The notes under the pieces are model-generated. The model was not told the origin of the DNA, did not search any database, and saw nothing but the letters and a program-made list of their open reading frames with translations. The position numbers and the translations under genes are program-made. Of a stretch of DNA of 64,000 bases, positions 7,718 through 16,459 are shown in pieces. Source of the stretch: an uncultured Sphingomonas sp. (GTDB lineage Bacteria > Pseudomonadota > Alphaproteobacteria > Sphingomonadales > Sphingomonadaceae); the NCBI GenBank assembly GCA_913776045.1, contig CAJYOI010000044.1, positions 1-64,000 on the forward strand. Direction: 5' to 3'. The first letter of the stretch is position 1. Every line of letters starts with the position of its first letter.

Positions 7718-9334
7718 ATGGCCGGCGATAGCTCGAGCATAGGTGCGACGCTGCGCCGCCAGCCGCGCTGGTACAATTATTGGGGCTGGGGGTCGGGCGA
7801 CATGCTCGGCGCCGGGGCGCAGGCGGTCATCACCGGCTGGCTGCTGTATTTCTTCACCACCTTCTGCAACCTGTCGGCGGCCGAAGCGGGCCTCATCCTG
7901 GGCCTGCCGCGTCTGCTGGAGGCGATCACCTGCCCGCTGATCGGATACGTTTCCGACAATCTTCGCCACACCTGGATCGGGCGCAAGGTCGGGCGGCGCA
8001 AGATCTTCCTGATGATCACGATTCCCCTGCTGCCCAGCTTCGCGCTGATCTTCATCGCCGGGCACAGCTTCACCTATTATCTGCTGACCTTCATCTTCTT
8101 CGAATTCGTCTACACGATGTTCCTGATCCCGTGGGAGACGCTGGCCGCGGAGATGACCAACGACTATCGCGAAAAGGCAAAATTCGCGGGCGCACGGATG
8201 CTGGTCGCGCAGAGCTCGGCGATCCTCGCTTCCTATCTGCCGACGCTGATCATCGCCCAACTGGGCGGCAAGGATTCGCCCGATACCTTCTTCATTATGG
8301 CGGCGATCTTCGGCGCCTTGTTCAGCCTGGTCGTCCTGCTGGTCGTCATCTTCACCTGGGAACGGCCGTACACCGACGCCGAGAAGCTGGTGCAACCCAA
8401 GCCGTTCGAGGCCGGCACCGCACTGATGATCCCCGTCAAGATGTTCCGCGACCTGTTCTCGACGCTGCGCATCCGCGCGTTCCGCCAGCATCTGTCGATC
8501 TATCTGGGCGGGTACATTTCGCAGGACATCTTCAACACCGCCTTCCCGATCTTCGTCGTGACGGTGATGATGGGGGCGACGCTGATCATTTCGCAGCTGC
8601 TGACGACGATGTATGTCGCGCAGCTGATCTCCGTCCTGATCGCGATCCGCATCGTCATCCGCACCGGGCCGGTCGTCGCCTATCGCATTGCGATCAGCTT
8701 CTTCATCGCCGGCTTGGCGCTGTTCCTCGCCTTCTATCTGCTGCGCCCGGCGGGGTTCGTGGGTGAGTTGCGCGCGATGAACGGCAATATCTTCGCCTCC
8801 TTCAGCCCGACGCTGGCGTTCTGGCTGTTCGTGCCGATCATCCTGGCGGGGCTGGGCCGCGGCACGCTCAATTTCGTGCCCTGGTCCGTCTACAACTACC
8901 TGCCCGACGTCGACGAGGCGGTGACCGGGCAGCGGCGCGAGGGCATCTTTGCCGGCGTGATGACGCTGGTGCGCAAGCTCGCGCAGTCGATCGCGATCAT
9001 CTTCACCGGCTGGGTCATCGACGCGGGCGGGTACATCTCGCCGCCCAAGGGCACGCCGGTCGAACAGGTCGTCCAGACGCCGCAAGCGATCGCGACGATC
9101 ACCTGGCTGTTGGTGCTGGGGCCGATGGTCGTGATGCTGCTCGGCCTGATCGCGTCGTGGCGCTTCCGCCTGAATGCTCGCACGCATGACGTGCTGATGG
9201 CGGAGATCGACCATCTGCGCGCCGGAGGCACCGAACCGACTTCGCTGGAGGCCAAGGCGATCGTCGAGGACCTGTCAGGCTGGCGCTACGAACGACTCTG
9301 GGGGAAGAACCCCGTTGCGAGCGGAGAACGCTGA
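7718..9334 (+). CDS. GPH-family sugar/uronide:cation symporter (MFS)
   Basis: Inner-membrane importer of the glycoside-pentoside-hexuronide family (MelB, XynB, UidB relatives). 538 residues with about 12 hydrophobic segments. Visible MelB-like features are the N-terminal YNYWGWGSGDMLGAG helix, the DxxxDxxR-like loop after helix 2 (SDNLRHTWIGRKVGRRK) and the PWETLAAEMT motif in the middle of the N half. A GGGGAGGG ribosome site precedes the ATG at 7718. The gap to the GH2 gene is only 2 bases. The neighbours suggest that it imports oligogalacturonides or galactosides released by PL22 and the glycosidases; the exact substrate cannot be read from sequence. Confidence 0.85.
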   Translation: MAGDSSSIGATLRRQPRWYNYWGWGSGDMLGAGAQAVITGWLLYFFTTFCNLSAAEAGLILGLPRLLEAITCPLIGYVSDNLRHTWIGRKVGRRKIFLMITIPLLPSFALIFIAGHSFTYYLLTFIFFEFVYTMFLIPWETLAAEMTNDYREKAKFAGARMLVAQSSAILASYLPTLIIAQLGGKDSPDTFFIMAAIFGALFSLVVLLVVIFTWERPYTDAEKLVQPKPFEAGTALMIPVKMFRDLFSTLRIRAFRQHLSIYLGGYISQDIFNTAFPIFVVTVMMGATLIISQLLTTMYVAQLISVLIAIRIVIRTGPVVAYRIAISFFIAGLALFLAFYLLRPAGFVGELRAMNGNIFASFSPTLAFWLFVPIILAGLGRGTLNFVPWSVYNYLPDVDEAVTGQRREGIFAGVMTLVRKLAQSIAIIFTGWVIDAGGYISPPKGTPVEQVVQTPQAIATITWLLVLGPMVVMLLGLIASWRFRLNARTHDVLMAEIDHLRAGGTEPTSLEAKAIVEDLSGWRYERLWGKNPVASGER

Positions 9335-9336
9335 TC

Positions 9337-12234
9337 ATGGATCGCCGCGCCTTCCTCGGCACGACCTCGGTCGCCGCCCTCCTCCCCGCCCCCGGCATCG
9401 CCTTCGCCGCACCCCGGCGTGACTGGGACCTGCCGATGCCGCCCCCGCGCGAGGGGCTCGACACGCCCTACGAACCGGAGGAGCCGGGCCGGTTGCGGCT
9501 CGACAGCGGCTGGCGCTTCCACCCCGGCGACATTCCGATGCCGGTCATCACCGGGCACGAACCGAGCTACGAGAATGCCAAGGCCGGCGCCGCGCACGGC
9601 GCGGCCGCGATCAGCTTCGACGATAGCGACTGGCGCGAGGTCGAGCTGCCGCACGACTGGGCGATCGAGGCGCCGGTCGACGCGCAAGCCAACGTCGCCC
9701 AAGGCTATCGCCGCCGCGGGATCGGGTGGTATCGCCGTACGATCCGGCTCGACCCGGCATTGCAGGGCAAGTTCCTGGAGATCGACTTCGGCGCGATCGC
9801 GACGCATGCGACGATCTGGATCAACGGCACGATCGTCGACCGCAACTGGAGCGGCTACAACGGCATCCGCGTCGACCTGACGCCGTTCGCCCGCTTCGGC
9901 GACCAGCTGAACACTATCGCGATCCGGGTCAATGCCGACCAGATGGAAGGCTGGTGGTACGAAGGCGCGGGCATGTACCGCCATGTCTGGCTGGCGGTGC
10001 GTGAGCCCGTGCATATCGCAACCGACGGGGTGCACTGCGATCCGGTGCGCGCGGCGGACGGATCGTGGAGCGTGCCGGTTACCGTTGACCTCGCCAACAT
10101 CGGCGAAGCGGCAAAGCAGGTAGATGTCGTCGCCGCTTTGATCCGCCCGGACGGCAAAACATATGACGTACATGCTCCGCGATTGGGTAAGCCGGCGACT
10201 GTTGCTCCTCTTCAGCCGACTGCCGTTCGGTTTGAAATGTCTGTTGGCGATGTAGAGCTCTGGTCGCCCGACACACCCAATCTCTACACGCTTCAAGTTC
10301 GCGTTCTGGATGGGGAGAGACTGCTCGACACCCGCCGCATCAAGATCGGCTTCCGCTGGTTTCGCTTCGACAGCCGCACCGGCTTCGAGTTCAACGGCCG
10401 TCCGCTGAAGATCAAGGGCACCTGCAATCACCAAGACCATGCCGGCGTCGGCACCGCGATTCCCGATGCGCTGTGGGACTGGCGCGTGCGGCGGCTGAAG
10501 GCGATGGGGTCGAACGCGATCCGCATGTCGCACAACGCACCGCCGACCGAGCTGCTCGACGCGTGCGACCGTCACGGCCTGCTGGTCATGGACGAGAACC
10601 GCCAATTCAACCCCAGCCCCGATTATATGGAGCAGCTGACGTGGATGGTGCGGCGCGACCGCAATCGCCCTTCCGTCTTCATGTGGTCGGTGTTCAACGA
10701 AGAGCCGATGCAGGGCACCGTCCAGGGGTACGAGATGGTCCGCCGCATGGCCGCAGCGGTGAAGGCGCTTGATACCAGCCGGCCGGTGACGGCGGCGATG
10801 AACGGCGGCATGTTCGAGCCGTCGAACGTCAGCAAGGCGGTCGACGTGGTCGGCTTCAACTATCAGATCGCGCAGTACGACAAGTATCACGCGGCCTTTC
10901 CGGACAAGCCGCTGACCAGTTCGGAGGATACCAGCGCCTTCCAGATCCGCGGCGAATGGGCCGATGACAAAGCGCGCAACATCCTGTCGAGCTATGACGA
11001 CAACGCCGCCCCCTGGGGTGCGACGCATGGCGATGGCTGGCGCGCGATCGCGACGCGGCCGTTCCTGGCCGGTGGCTTCGTGTGGACTGGATTCGATTAT
11101 CATGGCGAGCCGACGCCGTTCGAATGGCCGACGACGTCCAGCCTGTTCGGGATCATGGACCTGTGCGGCTTCCCCAAGCTCGCCTTCCACCAGCACCGCG
11201 CGCAATGGGTCGACGACGCACCCGTGCTGGCGCTGCAACCGCATTGGACGTGGCCGGGCAAGGACGGGCAGCCGATCCGTGTCGTCGCGCTGACCAATGC
11301 CGACCGGGTCTTGCTGACATTGAACGGTCGAAAGGTCGGCGAAGCTGTCGTCGACCGGTTGAAGATGCCCGAGTTCCAGGTGCCCTATGCGCCGGGCCGG
11401 TTGGAAGCGATCGCCTATCGCGGCGGGCGAGAGATCGCACGCACCACGATCGAGACGGCGGGGCCTGCGGTCGCGCTGCGGCTTACGCCTGATCGGCGCG
11501 CGATGGTCGGCGATGGCGAGGATGTGCAACCCGTGACGATCGACGCGGTCGACGCGCAGGGCCGCCACGTACCCACTGCCAATCTGCCGGCGCGCTTTGC
11601 GTGTCAGGGCGGCGAGATGATCGGCCTGGGCAACGGCAATCCGAACGATCACGACCCCGAGAAGGGTGACGCGCGCCGGCTCTTCAACGGCCTGGCGCAG
11701 GTCATCGTCCGCGCCGATGCCGGCCGCGGGCGGACGGTACTGCGCGCAACCGCGCCGGGGCTGAAGCCCGCCACGTTGACGCTCGACCGCATCGCCGCCA
11801 CGCCGCGCGCGTCGGTCGCGGTGACGCGGCCCGAGATGCTTCTGTCGGTCTGGCGCCGCCTGCCGTTCCAGGCGGAGCGGCCGAGTGAAGTTGCGCCGCC
11901 GGTCACCGAGGACCGCTTCGCCCTGTCGGTCGGCCGTCCGGGCCGGCTGGAGGGGCCGAACGCGGCAGGTCCGTGGAATGCCTATTACCTGACCTTCACG
12001 CCGCAAGCGCGGGTGCGGGCGCAGGGCGGGCGGATCGTCTTCACCGAAATCCGTGGGTCGGCGGAGTTGTGGCTGGACAGGAAGAAGATCGCCGGAAAGA
12101 CCGATCCCGCGCCGGCACCGATGACGGCGGCAATCCCGGCGGGTCAGGGCGAGCGGACGCTGGCGCTGATCGTACGGGCGGAACCGGGGAAGCCTTCGGG
12201 GATGGGCAAGCTGGCGGTGATCCGGGAGTCGTAA
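9337..12234 (+). CDS. GH2-family glycoside hydrolase (beta-galactosidase type), Tat-exported
   Basis: 965 residues. The N-terminus MDRRAFLGT followed by a hydrophobic stretch ending FAAP fits a Tat signal, so export is predicted. An N-terminal sugar-binding jelly roll (about 45-230), an immunoglobulin-like sandwich and a TIM barrel follow in GH2 order. The acid/base Glu is in WSVFNEE (about 455) and the likely nucleophile Glu in SSED (about 530). The C-terminal 350 residues are further beta-rich domains. It starts 2 bases after the symporter stop. Around 10141-10260 the GC content falls to about 55 percent with T/A-ending codons, unlike the flanks, but the frame is intact. Beta-galactosidase is likely; beta-glucuronidase or another GH2 activity is possible. 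Confidence 0.87.
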   Translation: MDRRAFLGTTSVAALLPAPGIAFAAPRRDWDLPMPPPREGLDTPYEPEEPGRLRLDSGWRFHPGDIPMPVITGHEPSYENAKAGAAHGAAAISFDDSDWREVELPHDWAIEAPVDAQANVAQGYRRRGIGWYRRTIRLDPALQGKFLEIDFGAIATHATIWINGTIVDRNWSGYNGIRVDLTPFARFGDQLNTIAIRVNADQMEGWWYEGAGMYRHVWLAVREPVHIATDGVHCDPVRAADGSWSVPVTVDLANIGEAAKQVDVVAALIRPDGKTYDVHAPRLGKPATVAPLQPTAVRFEMSVGDVELWSPDTPNLYTLQVRVLDGERLLDTRRIKIGFRWFRFDSRTGFEFNGRPLKIKGTCNHQDHAGVGTAIPDALWDWRVRRLKAMGSNAIRMSHNAPPTELLDACDRHGLLVMDENRQFNPSPDYMEQLTWMVRRDRNRPSVFMWSVFNEEPMQGTVQGYEMVRRMAAAVKALDTSRPVTAAMNGGMFEPSNVSKAVDVVGFNYQIAQYDKYHAAFPDKPLTSSEDTSAFQIRGEWADDKARNILSSYDDNAAPWGATHGDGWRAIATRPFLAGGFVWTGFDYHGEPTPFEWPTTSSLFGIMDLCGFPKLAFHQHRAQWVDDAPVLALQPHWTWPGKDGQPIRVVALTNADRVLLTLNGRKVGEAVVDRLKMPEFQVPYAPGRLEAIAYRGGREIARTTIETAGPAVALRLTPDRRAMVGDGEDVQPVTIDAVDAQGRHVPTANLPARFACQGGEMIGLGNGNPNDHDPEKGDARRLFNGLAQVIVRADAGRGRTVLRATAPGLKPATLTLDRIAATPRASVAVTRPEMLLSVWRRLPFQAERPSEVAPPVTEDRFALSVGRPGRLEGPNAAGPWNAYYLTFTPQARVRAQGGRIVFTEIRGSAELWLDRKKIAGKTDPAPAPMTAAIPAGQGERTLALIVRAEPGKPSGMGKLAVIRES

Positions 12235-12262
12235 AATCCTCCCCACCAAAGGGGAGGTTTTG
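12235..12262. terminator. Bidirectional intrinsic terminator
   Basis: Stem CCTCCCC (12238-12244) / GGGGAGG (12251-12257), loop ACCAAA, flanked by AAAAT on the left and TTTT on the right. It separates the convergent GH2 and DUF6250-like genes and could end both transcripts. The stem belongs to the CCTCCCC/GGGGAGG repeat family also seen at 18095 and 41131. Confidence 0.7.
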
Positions 12263-12264
12263 AT

Positions 12265-12963
12265 TTACAGGCGCCATACCCGGAAATCAGTGACCGTCAG
12301 GTGGCTCCACGTCGTCCGCAGCCCGAAATGCCCCCGCGTGTACGGCTGCGGGTCGTCGAGTTCGAACAGGGTTGCCCCGTCCCGGATCAAAGCAATCCGC
12401 CGCCCGTCCGCGATCAGGCGAATGTGGATCGCGCGGTTCGTCACCAGCATGTTGGACACGCCCGACAGGTCGTGCTGCGGTAGAAGCGGACGGTTCTCGC
12501 GCTGGCCGATGTAGCGCCGGAAGCGCGTCGTCGTATTCCGGTTGCCGCCGATGCCCGCGTAATAGGTCCGCAGCTCGTCATACTCCGCGAACGCACCGCT
12601 GCGCGTCCGCGCCAGCACGTCGCCGCCGGGAGCGCGCGGGTCGGTCGCCATCCAGAAACAATTGACGTCGCTGACCGTGTCCCATTCGCCGCCCGCGGAC
12701 ACCGGCGTCACGATATAGTCGATGGCGACCGGCCACTGGAGCACCGGGCGAAACCAGAGAGTCACGCCGGCCGGTGCCGCCACGTCGAGTACCCCGCCCG
12801 TCGCGCTGATCCGCCCGGGATTTTCCGCCTCGACTACCCACTGGCCGAGTCCGCCCTGGAAATCGTCGCGGTAAAGCAGCCGCTCGCGCCCGACTGGCGG
12901 AAGCGCGCAGCCGGCGAGCAGGCTGAGGCCCCCCGCCATCGTCGCCCGCCGGGTGAAGGTCAT
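12265..12963 (-). CDS. DUF6250/YesU-like secreted lipoprotein
   Basis: 232 residues of uncertain function. The N-terminus has a twin-arginine (TRRATMAGG) and a lipobox LLAGC (Cys at about 19), so it is probably a Tat-exported lipoprotein. The rest looks like a concanavalin-type beta-sandwich. A YRDDF start, a DVNCFWMATDP block, a Tyr-rich YDELRTYYAGIGGN segment and a GHFGLRTTWSH end resemble DUF6250 and DUF1961 (YesU) proteins, which often sit in rhamnogalacturonan loci. The start codon overlaps the dgoA stop as ATGA, so it is translated with dgoK-dgoA. A carbohydrate-binding or lyase role is inference only. Confidence 0.65.
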   Translation of the reverse strand: MTFTRRATMAGGLSLLAGCALPPVGRERLLYRDDFQGGLGQWVVEAENPGRISATGGVLDVAAPAGVTLWFRPVLQWPVAIDYIVTPVSAGGEWDTVSDVNCFWMATDPRAPGGDVLARTRSGAFAEYDELRTYYAGIGGNRNTTTRFRRYIGQRENRPLLPQHDLSGVSNMLVTNRAIHIRLIADGRRIALIRDGATLFELDDPQPYTRGHFGLRTTWSHLTVTDFRVWRL

Positions 12964-13586
12964 GCCAGCGCCGCGACGAACGCCCGCGCCGCTGTGCCCA
13001 CATCAGCCGCCGACTTGCCGACGCTGTAGAGCGCCGAGCCCAGGCCGAAGCCATCGATCCCCGCCGCGCGCCAGGTCGGTAGCGTCTCCGGCGTCACCCC
13101 GCCGACCGCCAGGCGCAGCACCTCCTTCGGCAGCACCGCACCGATCGCCTTGACGCCCGCCGGCCCCAGTACCTCGGCCGGGAAGAACTTCAACGCGTGC
13201 GCACCGGCCTTCAGCGCGGCGAAGGCATCGGTCGGGGTGAAGCAGCCCGGCAACGACGCCAGGCCACGCTCGACCGTCGCGGCGATGACATGGGGTTCGG
13301 TGTTGGGCGACACGATGATCCGCCCGCCGGCGTTCGCGACGTCGGCGACCTGCGCCGGCGTCAGCACGGTGCCGGCACCGACCAGCGCGCGCCCGTCGAG
13401 CCGCTTCGCCATCCGCTCGATCGACACCAAAGGCTCCGGCGAATTCAGCGGGACTTCGATCAGCGAAAACCCCGCCTCGACCAGCACGTCGCCGACCACA
13501 TCGACTTCACCGGGCGTAATCCCGCGCAGGATCGCGACCAGCGGACAACGGGCAAAGGCGTCGCTGAAATCACTCGGCACGGTCAT
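12960..13586 (-). CDS. dgoA: 2-dehydro-3-deoxy-6-phosphogalactonate aldolase
   Basis: Class I aldolase that splits KDPGal into pyruvate and glyceraldehyde 3-phosphate, the last step of the De Ley-Doudoroff pathway. 208 residues, the usual size. Visible are the LRGI segment (about 20-23), Glu of IEVPLN (about 44), the GAGTVL phosphate-loop region and the Schiff-base Lys in ALKFFPAE (about 133). It overlaps dgoK by 4 bases upstream and the DUF6250-like gene by 4 bases downstream. KDPG aldolase (Eda) is the alternative reading, but the DgoK partner and LKFFPAE context favour DgoA. Confidence 0.92.
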   Translation of the reverse strand: MTVPSDFSDAFARCPLVAILRGITPGEVDVVGDVLVEAGFSLIEVPLNSPEPLVSIERMAKRLDGRALVGAGTVLTPAQVADVANAGGRIIVSPNTEPHVIAATVERGLASLPGCFTPTDAFAALKAGAHALKFFPAEVLGPAGVKAIGAVLPKEVLRLAVGGVTPETLPTWRAAGIDGFGLGSALYSVGKSAADVGTAARAFVAALA

Positions 13587-14455
13587 CGAATTAGGCTCCA
13601 GAGATGGGTGATGCCCGCAAGGAAGGCGGCATGGCTGTCGATCAACGTCGCTTTGCCGTCGACCGCCGCGATCGCGGCGACATACAGCCCGCCGAGACCG
13701 GCGTCGGCAAGGACGTAAGCGTGTTCGTCAGCGCCCAGCCGCCGACGCACGTCCGCGCCGATCAGCAACCCGCTGATGTAGGAGGCGGCATCGGAAATCG
13801 CGCCCTCGCCCGTCACCGCATCGGCGCGGACGCCGAACAGGCGGGCGGTGAGGTCGCCGTCCGCGCTATCCGCGACACCGGCCAGGAAATCGGCGCCGGG
13901 CGTCGCCGGCCCGTCCATCTGCGCGGAGAGCAGGCTGTGCTTGCCGAGCAGCGCGTAAAGCTCGCCGGTCATCGCGGTGACGAACCGTTCGATCCGGCCG
14001 CCCATCATCCACGCCCATTTGCAATGCGTGCCCGGCTGGCAGAGCAAGGCATCGGCCGGCGCCAAGCCTGCAGCGACCGCGCCGAGCAGCTGCACCTCTT
14101 CGCCGCGCATGACGTCGCGGCGGCGGCCATCGGCGACGGTGACGCCCGGCACGATCGCGGTGCGGCCGGGTTCGACCCAGCGCACCGACGCCGCCAGCGC
14201 CTCGAACCCCGCCGGACACGCGACATAGGGCAGCTCCGCCCAGCCGCGATTCGACCCGACCATGCCCGCGCACAGAATGGGCAAGTCGCCGAAGCGCGCG
14301 CGGATGTCGGCGACCTCAGCCTGATAGCCCCCCGCCGGGATCGACAGGATACCGCGATCATCACGCTCGCTACGCGTTACGGTGCCGTCGCCGGCCACCG
14401 CATAGACGCGCCGGTTGGTCGTGCCCCAATCGATCGCGAGCCAGTCGTCGCTCAC
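13583..14455 (-). CDS. dgoK: 2-dehydro-3-deoxygalactonokinase
   Basis: Phosphorylates 2-keto-3-deoxygalactonate with ATP to feed DgoA. 290 residues. The actin/hexokinase-fold start AIDWGTTNRRVY (residues 7-18), the GMVGSNRGW segment and the QPGTHCKWAWM block are typical of the family. The ATG at 14455 is 4-base coupled to dgoA at the other end. It is transcribed away from the FAH-family gene; the shared intergenic region holds promoter and operator candidates. Confidence 0.92.
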   Translation of the reverse strand: MSDDWLAIDWGTTNRRVYAVAGDGTVTRSERDDRGILSIPAGGYQAEVADIRARFGDLPILCAGMVGSNRGWAELPYVACPAGFEALAASVRWVEPGRTAIVPGVTVADGRRRDVMRGEEVQLLGAVAAGLAPADALLCQPGTHCKWAWMMGGRIERFVTAMTGELYALLGKHSLLSAQMDGPATPGADFLAGVADSADGDLTARLFGVRADAVTGEGAISDAASYISGLLIGADVRRRLGADEHAYVLADAGLGGLYVAAIAAVDGKATLIDSHAAFLAGITHLWSLIR

Positions 14456-14475
14456 ATTCCGTCTCCTCGCCGGGC

Positions 14476-14504
14476 TTGCCAGCCCCGTCGCTGCTCTCTA
14501 CCAT
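14476..14504 (+). promoter_or_regulatory. Possible promoter for the FAH/galactose dehydrogenase/GntR genes
   Basis: TTGCCA (14476-14481), a 17-base spacer, TACCAT (14499-14504). The candidate operator (site B) overlaps the -10 element, which would suit repression. Confidence 0.35.
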
Positions 14505-14519
14505 AATGTCTGAGTTATT
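14501..14519. promoter_or_regulatory. Possible operator, site B
   Basis: CCATAATGTCTGAGTTATT in the divergent dgoK/FAH region. The core GTCTGAGT with A/T flanks recurs, on the opposite strand, at 21102-21120. The GTC-TGA core resembles the GT-N-AC half-site style of FadR-type GntR operators; a FadR-type gene lies 2 kb downstream. Confidence 0.4.
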
Positions 14520-14563
14520 CAATCGGCGTGATCGATACGCGCCCGCGGGAGGGGATGGCAGAT

Positions 14564-15538
14564 ATGGCGGTTATCAGCCTGGTTCAGTTCGACGATGGCG
14601 CGCGTGGCGTCGCGGCGGTGACGGCGGACGGTGCACGCCGCGTAACGGGCGCGACGACGACACTGGCGCTGGCGCAGGAAGCGCTGGCAGCGGGCACGAC
14701 GCTGGCCGCGTCGGTCGAGGGTCGGCTGGGCGATGCAGTCGATCTCGGCGCCGTTCGCCTGCTTGCCCCGATTGATCATGCCGATCCTGCACATCTACTC
14801 GTCTCCGGCACCGGCCTGACGCACCTGGGCTCGGCGGAGGGGCGCGACGCGATGCACAAGAGGGCGGTGGAAAATCCCGACCCCACCGATTCGATGAAGA
14901 TGTTCCTGATGGGCGTCGAAGGCGGCAAGCCGGCGGACGGCGCGACCGGGGTGCAGCCAGAATGGTTCTACAAGGGCGACGGCGCGATCCTGGCCGCGCC
15001 GGGCGAGCCGCTGACCAGCCCCGCCTTCGCGCTCGACGGCGGCGAGGAGCCGGAGATCGCCGGCATCTACATGATCGGCGACGACGGCACGCCGGTGCGG
15101 CTGGGCTATGCGCTGGGCAACGAATTTTCCGACCACGTCACCGAACGCGGCAACTATCTGTGGCTCGCCCATTCGAAGCTGCGGGCGGCGGCGCTCGGCC
15201 CCGAACTGCTGCTCGGCGACCTGCCGCAGGACGTGCGCGGCACCAGCCGCATCGTCCGGGGCGGCGCGACGGTCTGGGAGAGGCCGTTCGTCAGCGGCGA
15301 AGCGAACATGTCGCACAGCCTCGCCAACCTGGAGCATCACCATTTCAAATACGCCGGGTTCCGCCGTGCGGGTGACGTCCACGTCCATTTCTACGGCACC
15401 GCGACCCTGTCGTTCAGCGACGGCGTGACGCCCGAAGCCGGCGACGTATTCGAGGTCGAGGCAAAGCCCTTCACCCTGCCCGTCCGCAACCCGCTCGCCA
15501 TTGCGGCGGCGGAAACCGTCAAGGTCCGCGCGCTGTGA
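14564..15538 (+). CDS. Fumarylacetoacetate-hydrolase superfamily sugar-acid enzyme (AraD1/GguC-like)
   Basis: 324 residues from the ATG at 14564, which has GGGAGGGG 9 bases upstream; GTG 14528 and ATG 14555 are alternatives in frame. Opening with ISLVQFDD and containing an EPEIAGIYMIGDDG block (acidic metal-binding region) and a YLWLAHSKLR segment, it matches AraD1/GguC proteins. These are linked to pentose and deoxy-sugar acid catabolism, as 2-keto-3-deoxy acid dehydratases or 2,4-diketo-acid hydrolases. The stop overlaps the galactose/arabinose dehydrogenase start by 4 bases, so they work on related molecules. Which reaction it performs cannot be decided here. Confidence 0.8.
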   Translation: MAVISLVQFDDGARGVAAVTADGARRVTGATTTLALAQEALAAGTTLAASVEGRLGDAVDLGAVRLLAPIDHADPAHLLVSGTGLTHLGSAEGRDAMHKRAVENPDPTDSMKMFLMGVEGGKPADGATGVQPEWFYKGDGAILAAPGEPLTSPAFALDGGEEPEIAGIYMIGDDGTPVRLGYALGNEFSDHVTERGNYLWLAHSKLRAAALGPELLLGDLPQDVRGTSRIVRGGATVWERPFVSGEANMSHSLANLEHHHFKYAGFRRAGDVHVHFYGTATLSFSDGVTPEAGDVFEVEAKPFTLPVRNPLAIAAAETVKVRAL

Positions 15539-16452
15539 AGGTCGCCATCGTCGGCTTCGGCAAGATCGCCCGCGACCAGCATGTCCCGGCCATCGCCGGC
15601 AGTGACGCGTTCGACCTCGCCGCCACCGCCAGTCGCCACGCACATGCCGAGGGGCTGCCGGCCTACCACGACATCGACGCACTGCTGGCCGCCGAGCCGG
15701 ATATTCCCGCCATTTCACTTTGCCAGCCACCGCAGGTCCGCCACGCCGCGGCGCGCGCGGCGATCGCGGAGGGGCGGCACGTGTTCCTCGAGAAGCCGCC
15801 CGGCGCGACCTTGTCCGAAGTCGTCGACCTGGCCCACGCCGCCGATAGTGCCGGCGTCACTTTGTTCGCCAGCTGGCACTCGCGCTTCGCCGCCGCGGTC
15901 GAGCCGGCGCGCGACTGGCTGGATGGCAAGACAATCCAGTCGATCCGCATCGACTGGAAGGAGGACGTGCGACACTGGCACCCCGATCAGCAGTGGATCT
16001 GGGAGCCGGGTGGACTGGGCGTCTTCGACCCCGGCATCAACGCGCTGTCGATCCTGACGCGGCTGCTGCGCGGCCCCGTACGGCTCGAATCGGCGACACT
16101 GGAGTTCCCCGAGAATCGCGACGCGCCGATCGCGGCAAGCCTAGCGATGCGCACGACCGATGGCGCGCCGATCGCGGCCGAATTCGACTGGCGCCAGACG
16201 GGACCGCAGACGTGGGACATCGTCGTCGAGACGGACGGCGGATCGTTGCGGCTGGCCGAAGGCGGCAACCAGATGTTCGTCGATGGCGCCGAGCGGAGCC
16301 TGCCGCCGGAGGGCGAATATCCCGCGCTCTACGCCCGGTTTGCCAAGCTGATCGCGGAGGCGCGCAGCGACGTCGACGTCGCCCCGTTGCGGTTGGTAGC
16401 GGACGCCTTCCTTGCGGGCCGCCGAACCGTTACGGAAGCGTTTGAAGACTAG
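15535..16452 (+). CDS. D-galactose/L-arabinose 1-dehydrogenase (Gfo/Idh/MocA family)
   Basis: NAD(P)-dependent oxidation of the C1 hydroxyl of an aldose to its lactone. 305 residues, GTG start at 15535 overlapping the upstream stop. The Rossmann motif VGFGKIARDQHVPAI is at 6-20 and the distinctive EKPPG motif at 86-90, which in this family marks Pseudomonas-type galactose and Azospirillum-type L-arabinose dehydrogenases. A WEPGGLGVFDPGINAL block carries the usual catalytic region. With the SMP-30 lactonase, IlvD/Edd dehydratase, DgoK and DgoA nearby, D-galactose is the most economical substrate; L-arabinose is the main alternative and both may be used. Confidence 0.83.
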   Translation: MKVAIVGFGKIARDQHVPAIAGSDAFDLAATASRHAHAEGLPAYHDIDALLAAEPDIPAISLCQPPQVRHAAARAAIAEGRHVFLEKPPGATLSEVVDLAHAADSAGVTLFASWHSRFAAAVEPARDWLDGKTIQSIRIDWKEDVRHWHPDQQWIWEPGGLGVFDPGINALSILTRLLRGPVRLESATLEFPENRDAPIAASLAMRTTDGAPIAAEFDWRQTGPQTWDIVVETDGGSLRLAEGGNQMFVDGAERSLPPEGEYPALYARFAKLIAEARSDVDVAPLRLVADAFLAGRRTVTEAFED

Positions 16453-16459
16453 AAGGATC

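Noticed and set aside
9286..12249. A 987-codon open frame opposite the GH2 gene
   Set aside because: A GC-rich antisense shadow; the plus strand has GH2 active-site residues and a Tat signal.
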